Source: Capsicum annuum (lineage: Eukaryota; Streptophyta; Magnoliopsida; Solanales; Solanaceae). From it: DNA of 64,000 nt. The DNA lies in contig NC_061120.1 in NCBI RefSeq assembly GCF_002878395.1, positions 93,521,805 to 93,585,804 on the forward strand, given 5' to 3'. The translations under genes were made by a program, and so were the position numbers. Numbering within the stretch: the first letter of the stretch is position 1; each line of letters opens with the position of its first letter. This document shows positions 1-11,452 of the stretch, piece after piece. The notes beneath the pieces were generated by a model. The model was not told the origin of the DNA. It did not search any database and saw only the letters and a program-made list of their open reading frames with translations.

Positions 1-1833
1 ATGAATAGTGGGTAGAGCATGAGATAATATATAGCTTATTCATATAATGGTCAATAATATTATTTATGGCTTAGGCCATATTATTATTAAGGGCTCATTT
101 AATAGGAGGTGCATTAACCCAAATAATAGTTGATCACAATAAAATAACTAGTAGCTTGACATAAGCTTTACACATTAAGGCATACAAAGGCCAAGTCACT
201 AGGGCATCATTCTCAATGTCATTCCACATAACCAAAAAGTGCCAATAACCATTGGTATTTCCTCAATAGGGAACTCTCTAGTCAATTACTAACCGTAAGA
301 GTTCAAGGGAACTAATCATAAGTCCTACCTTAAGGTGGGTAAACCCTGAATAGATTTTAAGTCAATTTCTACGTTGTACTGCCATAGTACGTAAATCAAC
401 TCTTAGATGTATACCAAGACACCTTAAGACTTAAGTTACATATTTTATTCAAGCACTTTTAGTAAGTCCTATAGAGCTAAGGAAATTCTCTAGCATAAGC
501 AACTAAGGCCAGTTTACTGTAAATATGAGCAACTAGAGCATTTTACCTAAGGTTTAGTATTCTAATGCATTCTAATTCTAAACTTGGTAATGAAGTCTAT
601 TCCACATAAAATAATGGCAAATAAGTCAAGTTGTTGAACTCTAAGGTTCACATAGCCTAAAATGGTCCAACTAACCAAAGTCTTACATCTCATCAATCTA
701 ACACAGAAAACCTATCACAATCTAACAAGATATCACAATAATACTATAACATATCTCAATCGAACAAGGAGTAAGCCTAGCCTACCCTAAATTCGACAAA
801 TAATCAACAATCCACTAAACCTTTTCTTTTACCTACTGAGAAATTTCTACAAGGTGCAAAGCTATAAAAATACAATCTACACATCATTATGAAAATATTG
901 ATACTCATATTTCACCATTGTTATTTGGGTCAAAAAATGATACCAAATCCCCCCATGTGGGTCCCACATATGGAAACAGAGTTTTGAGACCAACCCAATG
1001 CTCATTCACTATTAGGGAATCATAACTCTCAAGAAACAAGAGAAAACCAAGCTTATTTGGGCTAAATTCAATCCCTCAAACTATTTGTTTTTTTTATATA
1101 ATGAAGAAATTAAATATTTGAAATAAAGGATTTTTACCTCAAATCCATTGTTAATTACGAAAATATATGATCAAAAAGCTACCAACTCATATCTCAAGAC
1201 TCAATTTGAAGTTAACACCTTTTTCTAAGGTTTTTATATATCAAGGAGAAGTGAAAATGGCCAAATTCATGACTAAGGGTCCTATTTATAGCCCCTCCAG
1301 GAATTGAGGTTCTGTGATCGCTATCATAGGGGATATATCTCCATGTCTGGTACAACCAAAGTCAAAACTTATTTTTTACCTCCGAAACTCATTTGGACTC
1401 TGATTTTCTAAAATAAACTGTGTAACCATAATAATTTCAACATTTCAGACATGATGACAAAGTCGGATTTTCTATCAAAGATATTTTAGACCAAATGTAG
1501 GTCCCACACCTAATCTTTTGGTTTTTCAACTTTCCAATTAATAAGTCATAATGTGGTCGGGTGTGCTGGGACTTGATCCAAATGTCTACCTAGACTAGTA
1601 TTTATATTTTGGAGCTACTAGTGTAGTTGGAATTTAAATTAATGCTTTTTTATATAGAGTTTTCACTCGGTGTCGATTTTGAACTGACAAACACTTCTAA
1701 ATGGAGATTTGGATCTAAAAAAACAAATGAACTGCCTAGTAACCAAGTCATAAATGTCTTGAGGCTGCTATGGAGAAGCTTTAATGGAAAATAATAAGCA
1801 GGAACACAAAAAATTACCTGGAGGGTCATTACA
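1..1833 (-). repeat. 3' LTR of element C (partial, truncated by window edge)
   Basis: The sequence aligns with the 5' LTR halves at about 26800-27416 and 37211-38397, sharing long blocks such as the stretches near 700-960 and 37310-37560. It ends at TTACA (1833), the inner boundary facing the pol remnant; the other LTR copy ends in the same motif at 38397. Just beyond 1833 the expected purine tract is badly decayed, but a sequence resembling the conserved pre-LTR segment (reverse strand, about 1850-1870) remains. The copies differ at many positions, so the insertion is old. Confidence 0.85.
1282..1293 (-). promoter_or_regulatory. TATA box of C 3' LTR
   Basis: On the minus strand this reads GGCTATAAATAG, a strong plant TATA box. 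The same box is kept in the 5' LTR copy at 37868-37879. Transcription would start about 30 bases further left. This is the best core-promoter candidate in the element. Confidence 0.6.
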
Positions 1834-1884
1834 ACATCAACTACTAAGGAACTTTCATCCCTGAAAGTTAAGAAGTAGAATATA

Positions 1885-2075
1885 CCCAATGTCTCAAGCA
1901 GGTAGGATACTGGGTCTGCATCTCGCTCTCCTTATCCCAAATGGCCTCCTCTACTCAGAGGTGCCTCCACTGAACCTTAACAACCTGGATTTTTTTGGTA
2001 GGCAATCATCTTACGTCACTAGACAAGCTAAGCACAAGTTCCTTAACAAAGGCCAAACGCTCATCCAACTAGACC
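1885..2075 (-). pseudogene. Element C chromodomain remnant
   Basis: The minus strand encodes a degraded chromodomain, the C-terminal module that chromovirus integrases use to bind chromatin. One frame still shows VKVQWRHL, a stop, then EEAIWDKESEMQTQYP, matching the family pattern of a WR core followed by an E-A-T-W-E-like segment. It lies directly after the integrase C-terminus and before the LTR, as expected. Stops interrupt the frame. A plus-strand frame over the same bases is a shadow. Confidence 0.7.
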
Positions 2076-2484
2076 GAGTCCTATCTGAGCACATGAGAAG
2101 GTTCATGACTAAATTGCCGCAATATAGAGACTTGGAAAAATAGATGTATAGAAGAAAAATCAAGAGGTAAATCTACCTCATCAACTGAGTGGAGAGTCTT
2201 AAAGTGTTCAACATATGTCAAAATGAGCTTACCTATCCGCTTGAACCCCATCACTCCATCTATTGGAGAAATATAGAGGAATGCATAATCACCAACTCCA
2301 AATCTCAAGGCACAAAGTCGAAGGTCTCTATAGGTCTTCTGCCTATTTTGAGATTCTTTTAATCTGTCCGGAATCACCCTGACTCTATCCAATTACCCCT
2401 AAAGCATATCTACACTAAGGGGGTTAACATTAGAACTCTTAACCCATCCAACCGAAGAACGACATCTCTTTTCATATAAAGCTG
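2076..2484 (-). pseudogene. Element C integrase C-terminal remnant
   Basis: The minus strand reads ALYEKRCRSSVGW near 2480-2440, two stops, then a 103-codon open stretch (2392-2081) containing LDRVRVIPDRLKESQ, RFGVGDYAFL and SPIDGVMGF. These match the integrase C-terminal region of plant gypsy elements, the GPY/F-like module after the catalytic core. The integrase zinc domain and catalytic core are absent: the upstream neighbour is RT sequence instead. The segment cannot encode a working enzyme. Confidence 0.8.
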
Positions 2485-2865
2485 CACCTTAAAGCTGGTT
2501 AAAATTTTTTTTGATACGAGGCATAGGATAACTATTCTTCACCAACACCTTATTAGTCTACCTTTAACTAATAAACGTACACAAAACTATTCTTTTTCTT
2601 CATAAACAATACAAAAGCACCCCAATCGAATATACTTGATCTAATAAAACCCTTAGCAAGAAGATCCTAAAGCCAAAAATTTAGCTCCCTAAGATAGACA
2701 AGAGCTATATGGTAACGTGACACAAAAATAGGTTGGTTCTCAGGCTTGAGGTCAATAAAAAACTCAATATCACAGACACAGGGAATACCAGGAAGGTTAG
2801 TAGGGAACACAAAATAAATCTCACAAATAGTAAGAAAAGAGTCAAACTACTGGTTATCAATACTA
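2485..2865 (-). pseudogene. Element C reverse transcriptase N-terminal remnant
   Basis: Reading leftward from about 2860, the minus strand gives VFPTNLPGIP, then DIEFFIDLKPENQPI, then DLLAKGFIRSS and DWGAFVLFMKKK. After a frameshift it gives NKVLVKN, YPMPRIKKNFNQL and a stop. This is the pol linker and the first RT motifs of a gypsy element. The frame then passes straight into integrase C-terminal sequence, so the RT palm with the FIDD catalytic box, RNase H and most of integrase are missing. Confidence 0.8.
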
Positions 2866-3719
2866 GCATCATAACATATATAAGATAAGACTTACAACCC
2901 CTACACATAAGTATCCTAGTATTAAAATATGATATAATCCCTATTAGCTCAAAACTAGCCATTATCTGCCACACAGATGGGGGAACACTAGGCATGTCTC
3001 AGGTAACCATCTAGGAAAAACAATCAAAGACTTCTTAATAATGAGATAATCTATCCATGCCCACAATCAAATAAGAATCTACAAATCAAGAAAAATAAGG
3101 TCAACATAAGTATCAACATCATTGATAGCCAAAATAAATGATCTGGATTTCTCAATCCACTTCTAAAGAATCACTAATGAGAGTAGATACAAGTAAGTGC
3201 AAAGATAATAAATTAATAGAAAACTCAAGACATGGTTCACAATAAGTAGATATATAAGACTAAGTAAATATAAGAACTAATAAACCAAGCGTTGACTAGC
3301 GGTATATAAATATGATACCTATAACGAAAGCATTTAAAATATAAGCCTCGGGACTAGGACATGCTGCATACAACTAACCATGCCCACCATCTGGCTCTGC
3401 ACTTGGCCGACCTCTTTTCCTTTCTATTTGAGAACTTCCTTGAGTATTCTAAAAACCACCTACGTGACTATGACATCCACCTTAATCGAGGGGTCAACAA
3501 CTATAACAGAGAAAAACTCTAAGATGAACCAACCATCACCCCATACTAGGGAAATTTAGTAAATAATAAGAAAATAGTATATAATTAAATAAATAAACCT
3601 GGGTATAGCCAAAATAAAAGGATTCAACTTAATAGAATGATCACCATATCAAGCCAGACCAAAAATAAACCCCTTAAAGACTGGCCGTTGCCCTTACTAG
3701 GGCTATCTCAAGCACTAGA
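2866..3719. other. Unresolved internal sequence of element C
   Basis: By position this should carry the protease region and gag C-terminus of element C on the minus strand. I could not identify a protease D-S/T-G-like motif or zinc knuckle here; every frame is broken. No other gene, repeat or RNA was seen. Confidence 0.5.
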
Positions 3720-3724
3720 CTGAC
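3720..3724. repeat. Target site duplication of element A, left copy
   Basis: CTGAC stands immediately outside the left LTR of A and is repeated exactly at 13995-13999. Five bases is the usual Ty3/gypsy duplication length. Confidence 0.85.
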
Positions 3725-6255
3725 TATAATGACCTAAATCTTGTACCTAGAATGCTACATGGTGCTTATGACCCTGAAGGACCACAAGCTAACCCATGAC
3801 AAATATTTGTACTTGTATACTGCATAAAATGCTGAATAATGTAGAAACATGCATCGAAAGGCTATAAGGTTCAATACTAAACATAACATGGCTGAGATAA
3901 TATCTGTTGGGTAATACAACACCCAAAATTAAATTGAAAACACTATAGTCTGAAACATGATAGTCTACATCTAGTCTGAAAGCCTCTACTATCTGAATAA
4001 TCAGAATAAGGAGTTGATGGGAAATATCCCTAAATAACTCTAACTAATAAAGTAGTTAATGAGGTAATAGGGAATAATCAGGTCCTCGAATGATGAGGAC
4101 TCACTTCTAACTCTGACGGTTGAAACATGAATCTATTATTGATCTGGAGCTAGTGTCTCTAAACCTATGGTATAAGACACCATAGTGCAAATACATCAGT
4201 ACTTTAATTTTATTGGTATACATGTGAGGTAGGCTGAATGCAGAGGGTTCATATACATGAACAATAATAATAATAGACTAACTATCATGAGCATGAAACT
4301 ACATGCATGGGACATAACAACTGATACTAAAACTATGATAACATGATTACTAAATCTGAATATAACTAATAACATGAGTGACTATATTTGACAGTCTTAA
4401 ATCTGATAGAACTATCTGAGTTTCGTACTGTGTTTGAGTTGACTGTATCTAACAGCCCTAAATTCTGAATAACTATCTGAGTTCTTATACTGAAACTGAT
4501 ATTGAGATTGTGGGAGGTAGTCATCTAACCGACGTGCCCCAAATGATGCATTATACCTAAATTGGGGTCCAGTCTATACCCTGATTGAAAGGGTGTCAAT
4601 ACTGCACCACTGGTAAGGAAAACACGTGAATGACCCTGATATAACAGGTAACTCTAGTGAGAACGGTGGGAACCCTCATATAGCAGGCTAAGCAACCTCA
4701 TCTACCCTCATATAATAGGATATGATGTCTCAACCTATGCTTGATACATAGTTCTGGAATGCAAGGATTTCTTCTAAGAATCACACCCTAATATAACAGG
4801 TGAGTTCCCATCCTTGGGTTCACTCGATGCTAATTCTACTCCAATCTAAATAAACACAACATAATTTATTGTACTGAACATGGACCAAGTTACTAAATTC
4901 TATTGACTGATGGAATACTACTGATATCTAAAAACTGACTAAGACATGAGATCATGGAGATTTTTCCTAAGTTATAAGGATATCTGAAGTCTAAGGATTC
5001 ATAGCTTGACTGAGAACATTGTGAAAAATAACATGGCTCTAGGTACACAGCTAATGTTTTGGGTACAAGTACCCCTAGACTCAATGGAAGGAAACTGACC
5101 AAGCATAACTTACTTGAACATGTAACTAACATTATAATCCATAATACATTTATAGAAGCATTCCATCAAAACATATGATAGGCATAACTTGTACATACAT
5201 GGGGATTTCATGATATCATACTAGTTGGGCATTGTTCCTTCATTTAGCCATTTAATCAAACACATGCTAGGCATAGCACATGTAGACAACATTATACAAT
5301 AATTAATCATCATGATTCTTCTCTAATTTCATCATCTAGGGTTTATTAATAGGTTCACATGAATATACATCGATACAAGTCAATTCCACATAAAATTGAT
5401 CACCCAACATGGATTTGAATTCAACTAATCATTCTCAACATAAACAAAACAAACCCAACATGAAATTCATAAAGAAATCCATAACTTGAATTTAGAAAAG
5501 GGAATCTTGGACTTTATGGATGATAGAAGTCCATGAATGAACACTATGCATACCTTGGTTCATGATTTTGTGAAGATTGACGGTGAAACCTTCTTGAATT
5601 TGAATCCCCAATAGAAACCCTAGATTGTTCATGAGAGAAACTTGAGAGAAAATAGTATATTTTGGGTGAAGAATGACTAAATCACATGTTATTGGCTTGA
5701 AATAGGGGTAGAAAATTAACCATTTTAACCCTGGATGCATCATTTACTTTCAGTAAAATTTTCCCGAACTAGGCCCCTGGCGCGATGCGGCATTATCGTG
5801 CTGTGTCAGGGAAATTAACAATTGGGAAATTGAGGGTTGGAGCGATGTGGAGCCATTACCTTGTCCCTTCTTTTATGACCTAGAACTTTGGCATGACATG
5901 GAGGAAATTGCACTAAGACACTGGAAAAGGACAATTCTGAATTTAGGCCCTGGCGCAACGCGCCATAATCACGGACCCATACTGGAATTTGACAAATGTC
6001 ATTTCCTCTTATGGCGCGGCACACCACTGAGTAATATGGCATTGTTTTATGATTGAAACTTAAAATAGTCATAACTTCTGACTCGATTATCAGATTTGGA
6101 TGAATCTTATATCGATAGAAAGTTCATTAAATTTCCCACATGACAAAAACTTAAAATTTTAGAAATTCATCAGGAAATAACCATAATTAAATTTAGAAGA
6201 TAACACTAGACATTCTTGAGATGAAATTAGCTACGAAAAAGTATGGGGTATTACA
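3725..6255 (-). repeat. 3' LTR of element A
   Basis: This 2.53-kb repeat aligns end to end with 11457-13994. Its inner end is TTACA (6255), next to the polypurine tract. The outer end should be TG but is now TA; it is fixed by the CTGAC duplication beside it. The TATA-like box seen in the partner LTR (13436-13443) is altered here. Confidence 0.92.
5765..6030. promoter_or_regulatory. CpG-rich block in A 3' LTR
   Basis: Several CG-rich clusters stand out from otherwise CpG-poor LTR, for example GGCGCGATGCGGC near 5779, GGCGCAACGCGCC near 5950 and GGCGCGGCAC near 6013. The partner LTR has the same block at 13510-13790 with many CG pairs changed to TG or CA. On the minus strand it lies upstream of the TATA position, so a U3 enhancer role is inferred. 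Confidence 0.45.
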
Positions 6256-6268
6256 ATATCTCCCCCTT
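6256..6268 (-). other. Polypurine tract of element A
   Basis: On the minus strand this reads AAGGGGGAGATAT directly before the 3' LTR, the typical plus-strand primer of gypsy elements. Just upstream is TTCGAGGATGAA, a segment commonly found before the tract in this group. Confidence 0.88.
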
Positions 6269-6641
6269 GAGAATATTCATCCTCGAATAAGACTGACTTA
6301 GAGGGAAGAAAAGGCAACTAATGTACATACTAAACATGAATAACTGGAACATGATCTTATGACTGACAAGACTGACAAGCTGAACATATAATACTGAACA
6401 TACATATCTGATGCATGTTTAATTAATTCATGAATGCATGACTGAATGTTTCGAGGAATTAAGTTTCTCATAATGAAAATACATTTCTGATGCATAATCA
6501 AATAACTGTACTGATACATGAATGCATGACTGAATATGCAATGGTAATTGATATCAAGTTTATACTGGGAACATGAACATGAAAATAAATACCAAGTTTT
6601 TGATGGACAGTGATCATTAAACTGAGTAAGCTTAAGGAGAA
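6269..6641 (-). other. 3' untranslated region of element A
   Basis: This lies between the chromodomain and the polypurine tract. Open frames that cross it, including a 150-codon one at 6298-6750, do not continue the chromodomain frame and have no recognisable motif. I see no other feature. Confidence 0.55.
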
Positions 6642-6905
6642 CTAAATACCTTGAGCTTGATCTAAGTTGGTGGAGAATAGGTGAGGATACTTGGTATGCA
6701 TGTCTACTTTTACTTCCCAAGTCTCTCCCTTGATGGAATGATTTCTCCAAAGAAATTTAACTAGAGGGACTTCTTTGTTCCTCAATCTGTGAGTCTGATA
6801 GTCTAAGATTATGACTAGAATCTCTTTATAAGAGAGACTGTTCTGAACATCAATTCTCTGAATATGGACTACAACTGATGGGTCACCTATGCACTTCTTG
6901 AGCAA
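6642..6905 (-). pseudogene. Element A chromodomain (integrase C-terminus)
   Basis: An 87-codon open minus-strand stretch holds the end of the integrase polyprotein. It reads LKKCIGDPSVVV, then SYKEILVIILDYQ, RLRNKEVPLVKFLWRN, GETWEVKVDMHTKYPHLF, and a short tail. This is the chromodomain seen in Tekay/Del-type integrases, which in chromoviruses steers integration toward heterochromatin. The two Trp residues of the core are retained, so the fold may be the best preserved part of the element. It is in frame only locally, and the upstream integrase has stops. Confidence 0.88.
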
Positions 6906-8020
6906 AGAGACATAAAAGACTTGATGAACTGAGGTTAGATCTTAAAGAAATTCGACCTCATAAGCTACCATGACGAAATGATTGAGAATCTTGAAGGGAC
7001 TGACATATCGGGGACTAAGTTTCCCTTTCTTGCAGAACCGCTTTACTTCCTTTATGGGATAGATCATTATATAGGAATATTCACCAATCTCAAACTCGAG
7101 ATCTTTTCTACAAACATCTACTTAAGACTTCTGTCAGCTCTGAGCAGCCTGGAGTCTTTCTTTGATCAACTAAACATTTTCTAAGGCGTCGAATACTAAG
7201 TCAGGCCCTATGACTGAGGCCTCACTAGCTTCAAACCAACCAATTAGAGATCTATATCTCCTACCATAGAGTGCTTCAAATAAAGCTATCCGAAAACTAG
7301 AATGATAGTTGTTATTGTATTCAAATTTATTCAAAGGTAAGTGGTAATCCCAACTTCCCTTGAAATCAATTGCACACTCTTTTAGCATATCTTCTAAGGA
7401 CTGAATGGTCCTTTATTCTTGACTATCTATCTGAGGATGAAAGGTTCTACTAAGATTAACTTGGGTACCAAGACCCTTTTGGAATGCTTTCCAAAAGTGA
7501 GAGGTAAACTAGGTAACTCTATCTAAGATAATAGGCAACAGAATACAGTGCAATCTGACCAGCTCCTTGATTTAGAGCTTGGCATAATTTTTGGTTGAAT
7601 AAGAGGTATGAACTAGAAGGAAATTGGCTGATTTAGTCATTCTATGTACAATGACCCAAACTGAATCGTGCTGATGACGAGTTTGAGGCAAACCCATCAC
7701 GAAGTCTATGTTCACAACTTCCTACTTCCAAGTAGGAATACTGAACTCCTGCATAAACCCACTAGGCTTCTGATGCTCTATCTTAACTTGCATACATGTA
7801 GAGCACTTAGCAAAAAACTCTACAATATCTCTCTTTACCCACTCCACCAATAAATCTCCCATAAGTCACAGTACATCTTTGTGCCTACTGGATGAATAAA
7901 GTACCGCACACCATGTGCTTCTGGAAGAATTTGCCGCCTTAATCCATCTATACCTGGAATACAGAGACGACCCTGATAACATAAAACACTATCTTCCCCT
8001 AGAGAGAAAACCTTTACACT
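6906..8020 (-). pseudogene. Element A integrase
   Basis: The integrase reads almost continuously on the minus strand. The zinc-binding end shows RLCIPGIDGLRRQ, EAHGVRY and IHPVGTKMY, retaining both His. The core shows NIDFVMGLPQTRHQHD with the first catalytic Asp, then LHTS-like and IILDRV segments with the second Asp. The third catalytic residue, expected as Glu before RTIQ, is a TAA stop (7415-7413). Downstream are DFKGSWDYHLPL, YNNNYHS and ALYGRRYRS (7388-7170). About five stops occur overall. The protein would have joined element cDNA to host DNA; here it is dead. Confidence 0.88.
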
Positions 8021-8760
8021 CTAATCTTGAAATGACTCTTTCAACTTGACAAGGCTGGGATCTCTATCTTGCTTTTCTTTAACCTCAGAAACTAGAGATA
8101 ATTCTAAACAACTCTGAACATATACAACACCCTCTAAAGAATTGACTAAGGAAATGCCTAGTCTGGCAAGCTGATGGACTTCTTGAGATAACTTCTTCTT
8201 ACTATCCTCCTCATGAGAAACACTACCCATGGATAGACTACTGAGAGCATCGAGCACTACGTTGGACTTGCCTGGATAATAGAGGACTCTCATATCATAA
8301 TCTTTCAAGAGTTCTAATCACCTTATCTGACGAAGATTGAGATCTTTTTGAGAAAATACATACAGAAGACTTGTGATCTATGAAGATATCTACATGAACT
8401 CTGTAGAGATAATGCCTCCAAATCTTCAAGGCAAAGACTATGGCTGCTAACTAAAGATCATGAGTAGGATAATTCCTCTCATAGCGTTTAAGCTATCTGG
8501 AGGTGTAGGATATGACCTTTCTATGCTTCATGAGGACATAACCTAAACCTAATCTGGATGCATCACAATACACCATGAACCTATCTGAAAGATCTGGAAG
8601 AGCTAAGATTGGGACTGAGGTAATTCGAGTCTTCACCTCCTGAAAACTCTTCTCGTAAGGATCTGACCATTGAAAACTGACTATCTTCTGAGTTAATCTG
8701 GACATAGGGGATACAATAGATGAAAATCCTTCAAAAAACCATTTGGAATAGCCAGACAAA
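8021..8760 (-). pseudogene. Element A RNase H and connection to integrase
   Basis: The RNase H part shows YSKWFFEGFSSIVSPM, then VYCDASRLGLGYVL with the first catalytic Asp (8759-8493). After that comes THDL followed by a TAG stop exactly where the catalytic Glu belongs, then LAAIVFALKIWRHYLY and DIFIDHKS. The following 95-codon stretch (8308-8021) reads MKDYDMRVLYYPGKSN and continues into the linker before integrase. RNase H removes RNA from the RNA-DNA hybrid during reverse transcription. Loss of the Glu codon and several frameshifts make it non-functional. Confidence 0.88.
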
Positions 8761-9600
8761 CCAAAGAAACTCCTGATATCTAATGGAGAGATAGGTCTTG
8801 GCCAGTTTTTTATTGCTTCAGTCTTTTGAGGATTAACTCTAATGCCATCACCGAAAATGATGTGACCAAGAAATGCTACTGTCCTTAGCTAAAATTCACA
8901 CTTACTAAATTTAGTGAAAAGCTTATGATCTCCGAGAGGCTAAAGTACTGTCTTGAGATAGTCTGCATGATCATACTCACTACGAGAATAAACAAAAATA
9001 TCATTATGAAGACTATGACCAACATGTCTAAGTACTTCTTGAACATACGGTTCATCAAGTCTATGAAAGTGGCTGGGGCATTGGTTAGACCAAATGACAT
9101 GACTAGAAATTCAAAGTGACCATAGAGAGTTTGGAAAGCTATTTTCGGAATGTCACATTCCATAACTCTGAGTTGATGATAACCAGATCTGAGATCTATT
9201 TTAGAGAAATAACTGACACCCTGAAGTTGGTCAAATAATTCATCAATTCTAGGGAGAGGATACTTGTTCTTGGAAGTGACCTTATTGAGTTGGCGATAGT
9301 ATGTACACATTCTGAGAGAACTATCTTTCTTACATATGAATAATACTGGAGCACCCAATGGGGAAAAGCTGGGCTGGATGAATCCTATATCTAAGATATC
9401 CTTCAATTGTTCTTTCAGTTCTCTGAGTTTTACTGGTTCCATTCTGTATAGTGAAATAGAGATAGGCTTAGTATTTGGAAGAAGATCGATGCCAAAGTCT
9501 ATTTTCCTTTCAGGAGGAATTCCTGGAAGATCTTCAAAAAAGACATCTAAATGTTCATTCACTACTTGAGCCGATTCAAGGCTGGGAGTTTTGAAACTAT
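8761..9600 (-). pseudogene. Element A reverse transcriptase
   Basis: This holds the longest conserved coding stretch of the window (225 codons, 9562-8885). It reads [20 protein letters not shown], then [91 protein letters not shown] and PATFIDLMN, the ordered RT motifs of gypsy elements. At the catalytic box one G is missing (about 9000-9005), so FIDD reads FI followed by a wrong frame. In the shifted frame the pair is Asn-Asp, followed by [15 protein letters not shown]. The enzyme is therefore doubly inactivated at its active site. Confidence 0.92.
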
Positions 9601-10150
9601 TTTCCTTACCTTGAATGAGATAAGAGAAACGTCCTTTAGATATCGTTTTCCTTGCTCGAAGGTAGGAAATAAGTTAACCCCTAAAAGCGGATACACTACC
9701 ATTCTACTGAAGGACAAGTTCATTTGGGAAATAAAATTGGACTATTTTTTTTCTGCAGTCGATTGTGGTATAGCAGGAATGAAGCCAATCTATGCCAAGA
9801 ATGACATAAAAATCAGTCATTGCTAATTCGACTAAGTCTACTGAAGTGACTTTCCCAAATATCATAATCGGGAAGTTCCTTTATACCCATTGGGCTATGA
9901 TAGTTTTACCCACTGGGGTAGAGACTGAAAAGGCCTCTGCTAGGATATTGGGACTGATTCTAAAATTTCCTGCTATATATGGAGTAAAAAAAGACAAAAA
10001 AGCTCCTAGATCTAGCAAAGCATAAATATGCACATGAAAGATCTGTGACATACCAGTAACTATATTAGGAGAATTTTCCTGATCTTGTATAGACTAAAGA
10101 GCATAGAGACGATTTAGGTATTGCCCACTAGTAGCACTGGAGGTGGCACC
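9601..10150 (-). pseudogene. Element A protease and linker
   Basis: Near 10050-9990 the minus strand gives YALLDLGAFLSFFTPYIAG, the retropepsin active-site segment of plant gypsy elements, in which the usual D-P-G-A/S is now D-L-G-A. The catalytic Asp remains but the next residue is changed. This is followed by SVSTPVGKTIIA, a conserved downstream segment. The rest, toward RT, is broken by stops. The protease would cut the gag-pol polyprotein. A 91-codon plus-strand frame here is a shadow. Confidence 0.75.
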
Positions 10151-11235
10151 CTACTAATTTGGGCTACCGAACTGAGCTGAGAAGTGATTTTATTGACGCT
10201 GAGGACTTGGTTGAGGACAATCTCTGACTCTGTGTCCTGTGTCTTTCCACATCTGAAACAAATAACATTGCCAGCTCTGCAAATACCCTAATAGTGCTTG
10301 CCATAAGTTTGGTAAAGAGGATAGGTGAGGGCACTGCTAATACTTCTTGGGGTCTTAGAGCCTGGCGCTCTATCTTTGTTAACCTCTATGAACTTAGTAA
10401 TTAGAGCACTGGCTAAAGAAGGAGCTAGAACTGATGATTTAGGAAGAAATTGAGAATGGTTTCCTCCTTCTAATTTACACTGACTAAAATTAAAGCTACC
10501 TATCCTAGCTTTCCTGTTCAATTTCTTCCTCTTCATAATCTTTTTTCTACTTAATCTACTAAGTATGAGTCATAAGCCTGGCTAAAGTCATATCACTATT
10601 TAGCATGGCAAATATGCACTCATTAACCACACTATCATTCACCCCTGAAATAAACTTACTCATCCTTGCCCTGCTATCTGCAACCACATGAGGGGCATAT
10701 CTAGCTGATTGAGTAAACTTAAGAGAATACTCTTTCACCGTCATATTTCCCTGCCTGAAGTTGATGAATTCTAGCACCTTCAACTCTTTAAGCTCTTAGG
10801 GAAAGAATCTATCTAAGAATGTAGTGACAAACTCCTCCCACTCTATAGGAACTGCATCATCTGAACTTTCTAACTTCTACTGTTTGAACCAAGTATGAGC
10901 CACATCCTGCATCTAGTATGCAGCTAACTCAACACTCTTAATAGTATTCACTCCCATGATGCCTGTTACTTTCTAAACTTCATCAATGAATTCCTATGGG
11001 TCTTCATCTATTTTAGACCTTGGAAGGATAGAGGATTCATTCAGGTGAAGTCCCGAATCCTAGCTGCAACTGAATTGGTCACTGGGTTGGCCGAAACAAT
11101 ATCTAGTCACTCATTATGGGTAGCTACTGACTGAGAAAGAGTGGCAAATGCTGTCTTAAACACCGCATGAGAAACATAATCACCCAAAGGTTCTTCGGGT
11201 TGAGGGGTTGACTAATTTCTTCTCTTAGGAGGCAT
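10151..11235 (-). pseudogene. Element A gag
   Basis: The start is the ATG at 11235-11233, giving MPPKRRN then a stop. The same frame continues as STPQPEEPLGDY, HAVFKTAFATLSQSVATHNE and SVAARIRDF, then in the capsid region KVLEFINFRQGNMTVKEYSL, FTQSARYAPHVVAD and RMSKFISGVND (10783-10559). A CCHC zinc knuckle lies at about 10260-10216: CFRCG, a frame slip, then DTGHRVRDCP. The order and spacing match Del/Tekay gag, which packages element RNA. Stops after residue 7 and in the capsid inactivate it. Confidence 0.88.
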
Positions 11236-11440
11236 ATTCTTAAATAAAGAGAAGAAGTAGATTAGACTGAGAGATTAACTTGGGATTATACTCACTGGCA
11301 TGACATGAATATTGAAAGAAGGGAAACTATTCCTGAACATCTCATAGCCTCTTGCACAAAAATGTGGCGCGCAATACACCCATGTGCAAGACTCTACTAG
11401 ATGAGGCTTTTATACATCCTCGGACTCTATTGAAGCTTAG

Positions 11441-11452
11441 GCTCTGATACCA
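11441..11452 (-). other. Primer binding site of element A
   Basis: The minus strand reads TGGTATCAGAGC, a perfect match to the standard plant initiator Met-tRNA primer site, four bases inside the 5' LTR. Between it and the gag ATG lies a leader of about 200 bases with no other feature seen. Confidence 0.95.

Noticed and set aside
2705..2995. Hydrophobic 96-codon membrane protein
   Set aside because: Another register of the same strand gives the recognisable gypsy linker and RT start (PTNLPGIP, FFIDLKPENQPI), so this frame is a shadow.
6298..6750. A 150-codon minus-strand gene
   Set aside because: It overlaps the chromodomain in another register, extends into the 3' untranslated region and shows no motif. 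It is an accidental open frame.
8885..9562. Functional reverse transcriptase gene (225-codon open frame)
   Set aside because: The frame loses register at the catalytic FIDD box and the last 30 codons are out-of-frame translation.
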